Assembly (NCBI RefSeq): GCF_001641755.2 | Contig: NZ_LRFG02000002.1 | Coordinates: 1-64,000, forward strand | Length of the DNA stretch: 64,000 bases | From: Microbulbifer flavimaris | GTDB taxonomy: Bacteria > Pseudomonadota > Gammaproteobacteria > Pseudomonadales > Cellvibrionaceae | Reading direction: 5' to 3' | In this document: in pieces, positions 20,452 through 29,751 of the stretch | How positions within the stretch are numbered: position 1 is the stretch's first letter | Layout of the letters: each line of letters begins with the position of its first letter | Program-made: the position numbers and the translations under genes | The notes under the pieces: model-generated | What the model saw: the letters and a program-made list of their open reading frames with translations, nothing else | Told to the model about the DNA's origin: nothing | Database searches by the model: none

Positions 20452-20727
20452 TTATTGTTGCGGTACCAGGACTCGCTCGTCCGAATCCGGCATGTGCATA
20501 TTCAATTTTTCCTGCGCCACCTGCTCAATGCGCCCGTAGGCTGACCAGGCACCTTTTTCCAGTAGCAGACGCTCCTGCTCAAAGCGCAGCTCATCGCGCG
20601 CTTTCTGGGCTTGCACCAGCTCGGCCGTCAGCACTCGACTGCGATGGGTGGTGTGCACTACCGCCAGCGCCGAGGCAATCACCGCCAGCCACAATCCAAC
20701 CAGCAGCAGGCCCCTGTTTACCTTCAC
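20452..20727 (-). CDS. ftsL: Cell division protein FtsL
   Basis: This 91-residue bitopic protein has a short cytoplasmic tail, one helix (about 5-25) and a periplasmic heptad-rich segment (about 28-75), the FtsL pattern that pairs with FtsB and FtsQ. It overlaps rsmH by four bases and precedes ftsI by 14 bases. Identification rests on topology, length and position, since FtsL sequences diverge strongly. Confidence 0.94.
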   Translation of the reverse strand: MKVNRGLLLVGLWLAVIASALAVVHTTHRSRVLTAELVQAQKARDELRFEQERLLLEKGAWSAYGRIEQVAQEKLNMHMPDSDERVLVPQQ

Positions 20728-21674
20728 CCTGCCCCCTCAGTTCCGAGCTTCTCCGCTACCCGCATCACTGCACTGCGAGAGCGCAGATTTTCCCCAAGCT
20801 CCTCGGCTTCGGCCTTGACCGCCTTGCCGACCGCTCGCAGGGTCTTGACGATCTGGCTATCCATGACCGGCAACCCCCGCGGCAGAGTAGGGCCGCGTTC
20901 CTTGTCGCGGATAAACCGCTTTACCATCCGGTCTTCCAGCGAGTGGAAACTGATGACCACGAGCCGCCCATTGGGTGCAAGCAGTTCAATCGACTTCTCC
21001 AGCGCCTGGCGCAGGTCCTCCAGCTCGCCATTCACGTGGATGCGAATGGCCTGGAAAACCCGTGTCGCCGGGTGCTTACCCTTCTCCCAGGCGGGGTTGG
21101 CCTCCTTGACCACCTCTGCCAGGTCCAGGGTGCGCTCAAACGGACGTTCGGCACGCCGGCGTACGATGGCGCCAGCCATACGGCGAGCGAACCGCTCCTC
21201 ACCGTATTCCTTGAACACCCGCGCCAGCTCCGCTTCGGACTCGGTATTGACCCACTCCGCCGCGCTGATACCGCTGGTGGTATCCATGCGCATGTCCAGC
21301 GGCCCGTCTTGCATAAAACTGAAGCCGCGCTCCGCCTGGTCCAGCTGCGGTGATGAGACACCGAGATCCAGCAGTACGCCGGTCACCCGCCCCACCTCGG
21401 TTGCCGCAGCCCTGTCCATATCGGCAAAAGAGCCGTGCCAGATGGAAAGCCGTGGGTCACCGGCAAAACGTTCTTTCGCGTATGTGACTGCGTCCGGGTC
21501 TTTGTCAATCGCCAGCACGCGACCGTTTTCGTTCAAGCGCTCCAGGATTGCGGCACTGTGGCCACCGCGACCGAAAGTGCCATCGATATAAAGGCCGCCC
21601 GGATCTGTGACCAGGGCGTCCACGGCCTCGCGCAACAACACACTGCGATGCAACTCTTGCGACACCCGGGTCAT
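20724..21674 (-). CDS. rsmH: 16S rRNA (cytosine-1402-N4)-methyltransferase RsmH
   Basis: RsmH (MraW) methylates N4 of C1402 in the decoding centre of 16S rRNA using SAM. The 316-residue product has the SAM-binding [10 protein letters not shown] motif near residue 32, the catalytic-region segment [12 protein letters not shown], and the C-terminal [13 protein letters not shown] motif. RsmI, which methylates the 2'-O of the same nucleotide, is encoded nearby at 24032-24874. Confidence 0.98.
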   Translation of the reverse strand: MTRVSQELHRSVLLREAVDALVTDPGGLYIDGTFGRGGHSAAILERLNENGRVLAIDKDPDAVTYAKERFAGDPRLSIWHGSFADMDRAAATEVGRVTGVLLDLGVSSPQLDQAERGFSFMQDGPLDMRMDTTSGISAAEWVNTESEAELARVFKEYGEERFARRMAGAIVRRRAERPFERTLDLAEVVKEANPAWEKGKHPATRVFQAIRIHVNGELEDLRQALEKSIELLAPNGRLVVISFHSLEDRMVKRFIRDKERGPTLPRGLPVMDSQIVKTLRAVGKAVKAEAEELGENLRSRSAVMRVAEKLGTEGAG

Positions 21675-21685
21675 CTCCTCTGTTA

Positions 21686-22129
21686 TTACAGCGACAGCGA
21701 AGCCATTTCCTCCGGCATTTCGCCCTCACCCTCACTGCTGTCGAGCCAATCCATCCAGCGCTCTTCGCTCCACAGCTCCAGTTTCTTGCCCTGCCCCACC
21801 AGCATCAGCTTCTTTTCCAGCCCGGCGTACTCACGCAGGGTGGGCGGGATTAACACACGGCCGTTAGCGTCCACCTGTAACTCACAGGCGTAACCGATCA
21901 ACAGCCGCTGGGCACGGCGGGCCACTTTATTAAAGCTAGACAGTGCTTCAATCTTTGGGAGAATTTCCTGCCACTGCGGCTCTGGATAAACCAGCAGGCA
22001 GCGCTCTTCGGTGTGGGCAGTCACCACCAGATTACCGGCGCACTCTTCCAGCAGCGTGTCGCGAACGCGCGCTGGAATCGCCAGACGCCCTTTGGCGTCC
22101 ATATTGATTGCGTGGCTGCCGAGATACAC
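21686..22129 (-). CDS. mraZ: Transcriptional regulator MraZ
   Basis: MraZ is the DNA-binding first gene of the dcw cluster and represses it in E. coli. The 147-residue protein has two SpoVT/AbrB-like swapped-hairpin repeats with conserved [14 protein letters not shown] and [14 protein letters not shown]. The start is a GTG at 22129 without a strong Shine-Dalgarno sequence. The operator-like GTGGN array lies 127-161 bases upstream. The C-terminal acidic tail ([12 protein letters not shown]) is slightly longer than in enterics. Confidence 0.97.
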   Translation of the reverse strand: MYLGSHAINMDAKGRLAIPARVRDTLLEECAGNLVVTAHTEERCLLVYPEPQWQEILPKIEALSSFNKVARRAQRLLIGYACELQVDANGRVLIPPTLREYAGLEKKLMLVGQGKKLELWSEERWMDWLDSSEGEGEMPEEMASLSL

Positions 22130-22672
22130 GAGTGTGTCCGATTGATGCCCGAGTTTTGCCCCCTTAAAACCGCTTGGGCGCGCTGTTATTAGCGGAAAAA
22201 TATTGTGTGTTTTTCATCCAACTGATGGTGAATACCCACTCACCCAACCAGATGAACCACCAAAACCCACAAAACTCCACTTTTCTCCACCTCGAACACT
22301 ATAAATCTGGATGGTGCAAAGTCAAGGAAATAGGTGCGATGAAAACGCAGAAAGCCCAGTAATTTCGCGGCCTGCGAGGTTAATGAGGCTCAAGGAGGGA
22401 AATTTTGCCGCCAAACTTTTGCGCCTGAAGCGAGTACTCACTTTTCACTCCTCAGAGACTACTTTAAGTTTCGCGCGGAGGTTATTGAATCAGCGACAGT
22501 GAGCGAGCACTCACAACAAATCGTGCGTTTTTTGTCCACAAAAAATGATCCGATGGAATCTCCGGGCTTGTATCGCTACCCTGCATCGCTGGCCCTTTCT
22601 GGCGCATAATCACAGCGAGAGACGCTGCCCCCGGCACTTCCTCGGCTGCCCGGAATAATAAGGATGCACTCC
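22130..22672. other. Divergent intergenic region upstream of mraZ and the thioredoxin-like gene
   Basis: This 543-base region is locally more AT-rich than the genes on either side. It contains the MraZ box array (22256-22290) and must hold the leftward dcw promoter and a rightward promoter for the gene at 22673. I could not pick unambiguous -35/-10 pairs. No ORF here has convincing coding character. Confidence 0.6.
22256..22290 (-). promoter_or_regulatory. Probable MraZ operator: four GTGGN boxes at 10-bp spacing
   Basis: Read on the strand of mraZ the boxes are GTGGA (22290-22286), GTGGA (22280-22276), GTGGG (22270-22266) and GTGGT (22260-22256), each separated by exactly five bases. The E. 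coli MraZ operator is three TGGGN repeats with 5-bp spacers, so the arrangement matches and has one more unit. A fifth, degenerate unit TGGTT is in phase at 22250-22246. One-turn phasing places all boxes on one DNA face, fitting a ring-shaped oligomer. Confidence 0.82.
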
Positions 22673-23470
22673 ATGAAACATTTGCTGCTCGGCCTCACCT
22701 GGATCCTGCTGGTCGCCACCGGCGCAGCGGCCAGCGACGCGGGCAGGCTTTACCTGCCCCTCGACGATGCAATGGGAGCCGTTGACCGCACGCTGCTGAA
22801 GGCGCGAGAGAACAACAAACGGGCACTGATCATCATGGGCGCCAACTGGTGCCACGACAGCCGCGCGCTGGCTTCAAACCTGCAAGCACCGGAGCTCGCG
22901 GCACCAGTCTCAGAGGCATTCGAAATCCAGTACGTGGATGTGGGATTCCTGGAGAAGAACTTCGATATCAACCGCCGCTTCGGCCTGCCAGTGATCTTCG
23001 GCACCCCCACCGTGCTGGCGATAGACCCCGAAACACAACAACTGGTCAACCGCGACTCGCTGCACATCTGGAGCAATGCGGCCAGCTTCAGCAAGGATGA
23101 AACCCTGGAGAGACTCGCAGTGCTCGCAAACCCGACAGCCCAAGCAGCCTCTCCGCCCGCGGACACCAGTGAAGTTCTTGCGATGTTGCTTGCCCAAATC
23201 GATACATTCGAGCGACAGCAGGCCGAGCGCATCTACGGCGGCTTTGCTGTGGTGGGACCGATGCTGGCAGCGTATATGAAAGGCGAAAAGCCGGAGAACT
23301 TCGATAGCTACTGGCGACAGCTCCACACCATGCGATCGCAGCTACCGAAGGACCTGATCCGGTTGCGGGAGCAGGCAGAGTTAATAGTCGCATCCGGAAA
23401 AGAAGAGGCCCAGCTCCAAATTCCGGCTTATCCGCTATTTGATTGGGAGAAGCCCTCCGAAACCAACTAG
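22673..23470 (+). CDS. Secreted thioredoxin-like protein with a CHDS motif
   Basis: The 265-residue product has a signal peptide (about 1-20, ending ATGAAASDA) and a thioredoxin-like domain. Its active-site position reads WCHDS (C60, S63), a CxxS rather than CxxC motif, followed by a conserved GTPTVLAIDP cis-proline segment. A helical C-terminal region (about 155-250) has no motif I recognise. A CxxS protein may form mixed disulfides or bind metal but would not be a classical dithiol oxidoreductase. I chose the ATG at 22673 because AAGGA lies 8 bases upstream; an ATG at 22664 is also possible. It lies alone between mraZ and rnpB. Confidence 0.85.
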   Translation: MKHLLLGLTWILLVATGAAASDAGRLYLPLDDAMGAVDRTLLKARENNKRALIIMGANWCHDSRALASNLQAPELAAPVSEAFEIQYVDVGFLEKNFDINRRFGLPVIFGTPTVLAIDPETQQLVNRDSLHIWSNAASFSKDETLERLAVLANPTAQAASPPADTSEVLAMLLAQIDTFERQQAERIYGGFAVVGPMLAAYMKGEKPENFDSYWRQLHTMRSQLPKDLIRLREQAELIVASGKEEAQLQIPAYPLFDWEKPSETN

Positions 23471-23575
23471 CCCTGGCGAGGACAGTAGATCGCAGGCAAA
23501 CAGGAGCATTCATACCAGGGCCCCGACTGCTCTGACAACGGCGGGCATTGAGCCCCGGCAGGCGCTTACAGGGTT

Positions 23576-23596
23576 AGCCGCATCGAGGCTGCGGCT
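23576..23596 (-). other. Hairpin downstream of rnpB
   Basis: Arms AGCCGCA (23576-23582) and TGCGGCT (23590-23596) form a 7-bp stem just beyond the rnpB 3' end. There is no following T-run, so it is a candidate 3' boundary or RNA-processing structure, not a clear intrinsic terminator. Confidence 0.35.
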
Positions 23597-23611
23597 GACT
23601 TTCAGCAAATT

Positions 23612-23967
<356 letters not shown>

Positions 23968-23973
23968 CGCGCA

Positions 23974-24002
23974 AGCCTAATGAGGGGTGTGCCCGTGCGC
24001 AA
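23974..24002 (-). promoter_or_regulatory. rnpB: rnpB promoter
   Basis: On the minus strand TTGCGC (24002-23997) and TAGGCT (23979-23974) are separated by 17 bases, and the predicted RNA starts about 7 bases after the second box. The promoter lies in the short gap between rsmI and rnpB. Confidence 0.7.
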
Positions 24003-24031
24003 GGATTATTTGAGACTGGTGCTCAGCCCAA

Positions 24032-24874
24032 TCAGGGTTTCTGCTCCAGCGCCCAGTTGTAGAGCGCCTTCTTCTTTACCCCAGTGATCTCGGCAGCCAG
24101 GGCGGCGGCGCGCTTGGGCGGCAGCTCCGCCATGAGCAACTTCATGACTCTCTGAGCCTCCGCGTCCACCTCCCCTGTCTGGCTGACATCAGCACCTCGG
24201 ACCATCAGCACAATCTCCCCGCGCTGCTGGTTACTATCCGCCCGTACCCAGGCTGCCAGTTCCCGGAGCGGGGCCATATGGAAGGTCTCGAATGCCTTGG
24301 TCAGCTCGCGGGCGATCACCGCCTCCCTGTCACCGCCAAAGGCCTTAGCCATGGCATCGAGGGTATCCGCCACCCGGTGAGGCGCCTCGTAGAACACCAG
24401 GGTCCTCGGGTCGGCGGACAGCGCCTGCAGGGCATTGGCGCGCGTACCCGACTTCGACGGCAGGAAGCCCTCGAAGCTGAAGCGATCGCTGGGCAGGCCG
24501 GCGGCACTGAGAGCGGCCACAAACGCACAGGCACCGGGGACAGGCACCACCCTGATACCGCGGCTGCGGGCCTCCCGCACCAGCCGGTAGCCGGGATCGG
24601 AGATCAGTGGAGTGCCCGCATCGGAGATCAGGGCAATGGTCTGCCCCGCCTCCAGCTGGGCCAACAGCTCGCCGGTGCGCTTGTCGTCCGAGTGGTCATG
24701 GTAGGCAACCAGCGGCGTGGTGATGCTGAAATGGGAAAAAAGTCTCTGACTGTGACGTGTGTCTTCCGCCGCCACCAGATCGGCGGATTGTAGAACTTCG
24801 ATAGCTCGCGGTACCATATCCGCCAAATTACCAATCGGTGTTGCGACTACGTAAAGCACCTGATCCGGCCCCAT
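24032..24874 (-). CDS. rsmI: 16S rRNA (cytidine-1402-2'-O)-methyltransferase RsmI
   Basis: RsmI 2'-O-methylates C1402 of 16S rRNA, complementing RsmH. The 280-residue protein starts with the tetrapyrrole-methylase-type fold segment LYVVATPIGNLADM, followed by AEDTRHSQRL, the SAM-binding ISDAGTPLISDPG and the VPGACAFVAALSAAGLPSDRF motif. The C-terminal region (KRAAALAAEITGVKKKALY) is the small helical domain typical of the family. It is divergent from lpoA with about 36 bases between starts. Confidence 0.98.
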   Translation of the reverse strand: MGPDQVLYVVATPIGNLADMVPRAIEVLQSADLVAAEDTRHSQRLFSHFSITTPLVAYHDHSDDKRTGELLAQLEAGQTIALISDAGTPLISDPGYRLVREARSRGIRVVPVPGACAFVAALSAAGLPSDRFSFEGFLPSKSGTRANALQALSADPRTLVFYEAPHRVADTLDAMAKAFGGDREAVIARELTKAFETFHMAPLRELAAWVRADSNQQRGEIVLMVRGADVSQTGEVDAEAQRVMKLLMAELPPKRAAALAAEITGVKKKALYNWALEQKP

Positions 24875-24910
24875 TGTTCACTCCGATTTAAAGAATTGCT
24901 GGAGAAGCAT

Positions 24911-26839
24911 ATGTCCGTCCAGTCCCGGCGCACGCCCCAGATGTTCGCCAGAGTTGCCGCCGGCGCACTGGCCCTGGCCCTGGCCGCCTGCCAGACACCG
25001 GCGCCGAAGCCGGGGGCCCAGCCCCAGATGCCGGTCACCGGCCCTGCGGCCAGCCGCGCCAGCGCCCAGCAGCTATTGCAGAGCGCCAGAACCCTGCCCT
25101 CTCCGCAGCGCGACCAGCAGACCCTGCAGGCGGCGGCCATTCTATACGACTTGGGAGAGGCTGAGGGTGCCCGTGACGCGGTCACGCAGATCGACCCGCA
25201 GCAGCTGAACGATGCGCAGTTTGCCCGCTACGCCCATGTCTACGGCAACCTGCTGGCCTCGGAGGATGAGTTCTTCCGCGCCCTGGACCTGGCAGCATCG
25301 CCGCGCCTGGATGGCACCTGGCTGCAACTGCCGCGGGAGACCTCCCTGCCCCTGCGGGATCTGCGCGCCGATCTCTGGGGCTTGCTGGGGGATCTGGACA
25401 GCGCCATCGCCGAGCGCCAGCAAATTGCCATGATGGCCCAGAACGCGGAAATGGTTGCCGAGAACAACAACGGCTTCTGGCAACTGCTGACCCAGCTGCC
25501 CTCCAGCGAACTGCAGCTGCGCGCGGATGAGTCCAACGACCCAATGATGCGCGGCTGGTACGAGCTGGCTCTACTGGGCCGCGATACCCAGACCGATATC
25601 AGTTCCCAGCTGACGGCCCTGAGCCGCTGGCGCCAGCAGTGGCCCCGGCATACGGCAGCCAGCAACCCGCCCCAGGCACTGCGCCTGCTGGAACAACTGG
25701 CGGCAGAGCGGGCGGACCAGATCGCACTGCTTCTGCCGTTATCCGGCCCGCTGGGCAGTGCCGGCCGCGCCATCCGCGACGGCTTTATGGCGGCTTATTA
25801 CAGCGCTCTCGAAGCCGGCGCCCCGACGCCCAAGGTGCAGGTGTACGATACCGGCGCCAACAAGCCCTTCGAGGAGATCTACCAGGAGGCCGTCAACGGC
25901 GGTGCCCAGGCCATTGTCGGGCCACTGGACAAGCAGAAGGTCGCCAACCTGGTGGCCACGGAAAAGCTGCCAGTGCCCACCCTGGCCCTCAACTACGCCG
26001 ATGAAGGTCGCCTGACCGGCGACCTGGTCCAGTTTGGACTCGCGATCGAGGACGAGGCGCGCCAGGTGGCCCGCCAGACCTACCGGCAAGGCCATCGACA
26101 GGCCATGATCCTCGCCGCGGACTCCGGCTGGGGCCAGCGTGGCGCCGATGCCTTCACCGAGGAATTCCAGCGACTGGGCGGCTCGGTCAGTGTGCGCCGC
26201 ACTTTCCACGATCGCAGTGACTTCTCCAAGCTGGTCAGCGACACCCTGCTGATCCCGGAGAGCAAGTCCCGTGAAGCAGCCTTGCGTCGCCAGCTGGCGG
26301 CACCGCTGGAGTTCACCCCCCGCCGCCGCGGTGACGTGGACATGCTGCTGGTTCTCGCCCAGCCGCAGCAGGCGCGCCAGATCAACCCGATGCTGGCCTT
26401 CTTCTACGCCAGCGACCTGCCGGTGTTCGCCACCTCCCAGGTCTTCGCCGGCACGATCAATCGTGAGCGGGACCGGGATATCAACGGTGTGCGCTTCACT
26501 GCAATGCCATGGCTGTTCGAGAACGACAACCAGACCAAGCAGGTGATCGAATCACAGGCAGCGCCGGCACCGGCCTTTGCTCGCCTGTACGCACTGGGGG
26601 CGGACGCCTTCCGGCTCTTCCCGCGCCTGCCCATGCTGCGCCAGTTCCCGCAACAGCGGGTGCACGGCCTGACCGGCGCTCTGAGCCTGACAACAGATGG
26701 CCGCATAGTCCGCGAGCAGGTGTGGGCGCGAATCGACCAGGGGGCACCGGTACCCATCACCACCACAGTGGAGCCGCTGCCCCGGCCGCAGGAAAATATG
26801 GAAAGCATCGAGCTGTCGAGCAGCGGTGAAAATCTTTAG
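24911..26839 (+). CDS. lpoA: Penicillin-binding protein activator lipoprotein LpoA
   Basis: LpoA is an outer-membrane lipoprotein that reaches through the periplasm to stimulate the bifunctional synthase PBP1a. The 642-residue product has a lipoprotein signal with the lipobox LAAC (C27). An N-terminal helical TPR-like half follows (to about 240). The C-terminal half has a periplasmic-binding-protein fold, beginning near IALLLPLSGPLGSAGRAIRDG. I chose the ATG at 24911, which has GGAGA 5 bases upstream; a TTG at 24896 would add five residues. The gene lies between rsmI and yraN, as in E. coli and Pseudomonas. Confidence 0.95.
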   Translation: MSVQSRRTPQMFARVAAGALALALAACQTPAPKPGAQPQMPVTGPAASRASAQQLLQSARTLPSPQRDQQTLQAAAILYDLGEAEGARDAVTQIDPQQLNDAQFARYAHVYGNLLASEDEFFRALDLAASPRLDGTWLQLPRETSLPLRDLRADLWGLLGDLDSAIAERQQIAMMAQNAEMVAENNNGFWQLLTQLPSSELQLRADESNDPMMRGWYELALLGRDTQTDISSQLTALSRWRQQWPRHTAASNPPQALRLLEQLAAERADQIALLLPLSGPLGSAGRAIRDGFMAAYYSALEAGAPTPKVQVYDTGANKPFEEIYQEAVNGGAQAIVGPLDKQKVANLVATEKLPVPTLALNYADEGRLTGDLVQFGLAIEDEARQVARQTYRQGHRQAMILAADSGWGQRGADAFTEEFQRLGGSVSVRRTFHDRSDFSKLVSDTLLIPESKSREAALRRQLAAPLEFTPRRRGDVDMLLVLAQPQQARQINPMLAFFYASDLPVFATSQVFAGTINRERDRDINGVRFTAMPWLFENDNQTKQVIESQAAPAPAFARLYALGADAFRLFPRLPMLRQFPQQRVHGLTGALSLTTDGRIVREQVWARIDQGAPVPITTTVEPLPRPQENMESIELSSSGENL

Positions 26840-27221
26840 AGGCAGGGATACCAGCGCAGGGCCGACGGCGGACCCGGCCCCGGTCGGCGCCAGGATGGAG
26901 GAGACCGCCGCACGGCACCTGGCCGCGGCGGGCCTCGAGATCGTTGAACAAAATTTCCGCACCCGCAGTGGTGAAATTGACCTGATCGCCCGCGACGGCG
27001 CCATGCTGGTTTTCGTCGAGGTCCGCTTCCGGCGATCCCGCGCTTACGGCGGCGCCGCCGCCAGTGTGGATCGACGCAAACAACAGAAACTGCTGGCGGC
27101 AGCGGCAAGCTACCTTCAGCAAAAACGGCTGGACTGCCCGTGCCGCTTTGATGTCATCGCCATTGAGGGCAGGGACGGCGAGCAGTCCGTTGACTGGATA
27201 AAAAGCGCCTTCGAGGCGTAG
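26826..27221 (+). CDS. yraN: YraN family (UPF0102) nuclease-fold protein
   Basis: This 131-residue protein belongs to the UPF0102/YraN family, which has an endonuclease-like fold of the Holliday-junction-resolvase type but no established function. The core motif SGEIDLIARDG followed by LVFVEVRFR provides the E, D and E-x-[KR]-type residues; arginine replaces lysine in the last position, as is common in the family. A GTG start overlaps the lpoA 3' end by 14 bases. A variable 20-residue N-terminus precedes the conserved EETAARHL helix, so the in-frame ATG at 26895 is an alternative start. Confidence 0.92.
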   Translation: MKIFRGRDTSAGPTADPAPVGARMEETAARHLAAAGLEIVEQNFRTRSGEIDLIARDGAMLVFVEVRFRRSRAYGGAAASVDRRKQQKLLAAAASYLQQKRLDCPCRFDVIAIEGRDGEQSVDWIKSAFEA

Positions 27222-27296
27222 TGAGCTGTAACCGGGCCGCTGGCGGACCCGACTGACACCAGAGGCGGGTTTGCTACCGCCCAGATAAGGCAGGGA

Positions 27297-27887
27297 ATGG
27301 AACAGAGAGTCGTCACCCTTTTTCATCGCAGTCTCGAGGCAACCATGAATGCCGGCGAGGTGCTGGCCCCTCTGATCGCCGAAGCCAGCGACATGATCGT
27401 GCACACACTGCTGGGGGAAAACAAACTGTTGCTCTGCGGCAATGGCGTCAGCGGCGCGCTGACCCAGAGTTTTGCCGCACAGATGCAGGGCGGCTTCCAG
27501 CGGGAGCGCCCGGCACTCCCTGCGATTGCACTGAGCAGTGACGCGGTCTCGCTTGGCACTGTGGTGCGCAATCATGGCCGCGCCGAGTCTTTCGCCCGGC
27601 CGGTGCGGGCACTGGGCCAGCCCGGCGACCTGCTGGTGATCATCTCCAACGATGGCCGCGACTCCAACCTGGTGCAGGCCATGCGCGCCGCCCGTGACCG
27701 CGACATGGGCATCCTGGCGCTGACTGGCGGCGACGGGGGCGACTGCGCTGCACTGCTGGATATGGACGATATTGAACTGCGCGTACCTTCTGAAGTCGCA
27801 GCTGAGGTACACCAGGTACACCTGTTAACTATTTTCTGTCTGTGCGATCTCATCGACAGCAGTTTGTTCGGTGGCTACGAGGACTGA
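27297..27887 (+). CDS. diaA: SIS-domain protein, DiaA-like (GmhA superfamily)
   Basis: The 196-residue product has one SIS domain. Its C-terminus CLCDLIDSSLF matches DiaA, the DnaA-binding initiation factor, better than the phosphoheptose isomerase GmhA. The phosphosugar loops are altered. CGNGVSGALTQSFAAQ (47-62) has serine and glutamine where GmhA has its catalytic-region histidine and glutamate. ISNDGRDSN (116-124) replaces the usual ISTSGNS. It is therefore unlikely to be an isomerase. The position after lpoA and yraN and before dolP is the diaA position in E. coli. A role in DnaA-oriC control is inferred. Confidence 0.82.
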   Translation: MEQRVVTLFHRSLEATMNAGEVLAPLIAEASDMIVHTLLGENKLLLCGNGVSGALTQSFAAQMQGGFQRERPALPAIALSSDAVSLGTVVRNHGRAESFARPVRALGQPGDLLVIISNDGRDSNLVQAMRAARDRDMGILALTGGDGGDCAALLDMDDIELRVPSEVAAEVHQVHLLTIFCLCDLIDSSLFGGYED

Positions 27888-27890
27888 TTA

Positions 27891-28481
27891 ATGAAACCAC
27901 TGTTTAATAATGGAAAGAAATCCCTGCTCACGACCGTGTTGGCTTCCCTGTTACTGAGCGGTTGCGCCACCGTGATGGAGGCAACCAGCGATGGTCCCAT
28001 CCAGGAAGATCCGGGCGAACGTTCCCTGGGAACCTATCTCGACGACGAGAAAATAGAGACGGTCACCACAGTCAATATCAACAAGTCACACCCGGACCTG
28101 AAAGCGTCCAACATCAATGTGAACGTTTTCAACGGAGTCGTGTTGCTGACAGGCCAGGTGCCGAATAATGAACTGCGTCTGCTGGCGGGCCGTACGGCAC
28201 AGCAGGTGAAAAACGTGCGCCAGGTCTACAACGAAATTCAGGTTCGGGGCAAAGTCTCGCTGCTGGCCAGCAGCAGCGATGCCTGGCTGACCACCAAGGT
28301 TCGCAGCACCCTGCTCGCGGATAAAGAGATCGACAGCGGCCGGATCAACGTGATCACCGAAAATGGTGTCGTCTACCTGATGGGCCTGCTGACCCGTGCG
28401 GAGGCTGAGCAGGCTGCCGATGCCACCCGCAGCGTCGGCGGCGTGCAGAAAGTGGTCAAAGCGGTGGAATACATCGACTGA
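27891..28481 (+). CDS. dolP: Dual-BON outer-membrane lipoprotein DolP
   Basis: DolP (YraP) is an outer-membrane lipoprotein that localises to division sites and helps BAM and envelope integrity in E. coli. The 196-residue product has a signal peptide with lipobox LSGC (C25). Two BON domains follow, about 48-118 (INVNVFNGVVLLTGQV) and about 128-195 (INVITENGVVYLMGLLTRAEA). It starts three bases after the SIS gene, so the two are likely cotranscribed, and it ends before a strong terminator. Confidence 0.95.
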   Translation: MKPLFNNGKKSLLTTVLASLLLSGCATVMEATSDGPIQEDPGERSLGTYLDDEKIETVTTVNINKSHPDLKASNINVNVFNGVVLLTGQVPNNELRLLAGRTAQQVKNVRQVYNEIQVRGKVSLLASSSDAWLTTKVRSTLLADKEIDSGRINVITENGVVYLMGLLTRAEAEQAADATRSVGGVQKVVKAVEYID

Positions 28482-28510
28482 CAGCGGCGCTGTGTGCTGC
28501 ATTCACCACG

Positions 28511-28538
28511 AAAAACGGAGGCCGAAGCCTCCGTTTTT
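28511..28538. terminator. Bidirectional terminator between dolP and the thiolase gene
   Basis: A 12-bp stem AAAAACGGAGGC (28511-28522) / GCCTCCGTTTTT (28527-28538) with a CGAA loop has an A-run before and a T-run after it. It lies between convergent genes and can serve both. Confidence 0.93.
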
Positions 28539-28560
28539 TATTGACGGCTGAATGGGTCTA

Positions 28561-29751
28561 TCAGACCCGCTCGATCGCCACTGCGGTGGCCTCACCACCG
28601 CCAATGCAGAGGCTGGCAACTCCCTTTTTCAACCCACGCTTCTCCAGCGCGCCCAGCAGGGTTACGAGAATCCGCGCGCCGCTGGCGCCGAGTGGATGAC
28701 CCAACGCGCAGGCACCGCCGTTCACGTTCACCTTTTCATGGGGCAGGCCCAGCTCTTTCATGGCCGACATGGTCACCACGGCAAAAGCTTCGTTGATTTC
28801 GAACAGGTCCACCTCGTCGGTATTCCAGCCGGTCTTTTCGAGCAGCTTCTGCATGGCACCTACCGGCGCAGTGGTAAACCACTCCGGCTCCTGCGCAAAC
28901 TGGGTCTGGCCCTTCAGCACTGCCAGCACCTTTAATCCACGTGCCTTGGCCTCGCTCTCGCGCATCAGCACCAGTGCCGCGGCACCGTCAGAAATAGAGC
29001 TGGCATTGGCGGCAGTCACGGTACCATCCTTGCGGAAGGCGGGTTTCAGCTGCGGAATCTTGTCTGGACGCGCGTTGCCGGGCCCCTCGTCGACGGAGAC
29101 AGTGACATCGCCACGACGGGAAGAGATGGTAACCGGTGCGATCTCACGCTCGAAAGCGCCACCCTCAATGGCGCTGCCGGCCCGAGCCAGTGATTCCAGT
29201 GCAAACGCGTCCTGTTCCTCGCGGGTAAAGCTGTACTTGTCCGCAGTGCACTCGGCAAAGGTGCCCATCAGCTGGCCGTCGTAGGCATTCTCAAGGCCAT
29301 CTGTGAACATATGGTCCAACACCTTGCCGTGCCCGAGGCGCATTCCGCTGCGGGCATTGGGCAGCAGGTAGGGCGCGTTGCTCATGCTCTCCATGCCTCC
29401 GGCCACCACCACTTTGGCGTCGCCGACCAGCAGGGCGTCGCGGGCCATCATCACGGTTTTCATGCCGGAGCCACAGACCTTGTTGACCGTGCTCGTGGGT
29501 GTGCCCTGCGGGATACCCGCGCCCAACGCTGCCTGACGGGCCGGAGCCTGGCCGACACCGGCTGGCAGCACACAGCCCATTAACACCTCGTCGACATCCG
29601 CAGGGGCGATGCCGGCGTCCTCTAGCGCTCCCTTGATCGCCACAGCACCCAGTTTCGGTGCACTGACCGCGGACAACGCGCCCTGCATGGCGCCCATGGG
29701 CGTGCGGGCCATACCGACAATGACCACCGGATCTGAAGTTACTTCGCTCAT
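28561..29751 (-). CDS. Acetyl-CoA acetyltransferase (biosynthetic thiolase)
   Basis: This 396-residue thiolase condenses two acetyl-CoA to acetoacetyl-CoA or runs the reverse reaction. The acylated cysteine is C93 in VNKVCGSGMK, and the catalytic histidine H352 is in GGACALGHPLGASG. The second cysteine C382 is in CIGGGEATA. The length and these motifs fit the AtoB/PhaA group rather than long-chain FadA. No phaB, phaC or CoA-transferase gene is adjacent, so the pathway (ketone-body, butanoate or PHB metabolism) cannot be read from context. It is absent from this place in Pseudomonas. Confidence 0.95.
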   Translation of the reverse strand: MSEVTSDPVVIVGMARTPMGAMQGALSAVSAPKLGAVAIKGALEDAGIAPADVDEVLMGCVLPAGVGQAPARQAALGAGIPQGTPTSTVNKVCGSGMKTVMMARDALLVGDAKVVVAGGMESMSNAPYLLPNARSGMRLGHGKVLDHMFTDGLENAYDGQLMGTFAECTADKYSFTREEQDAFALESLARAGSAIEGGAFEREIAPVTISSRRGDVTVSVDEGPGNARPDKIPQLKPAFRKDGTVTAANASSISDGAAALVLMRESEAKARGLKVLAVLKGQTQFAQEPEWFTTAPVGAMQKLLEKTGWNTDEVDLFEINEAFAVVTMSAMKELGLPHEKVNVNGGACALGHPLGASGARILVTLLGALEKRGLKKGVASLCIGGGEATAVAIERV

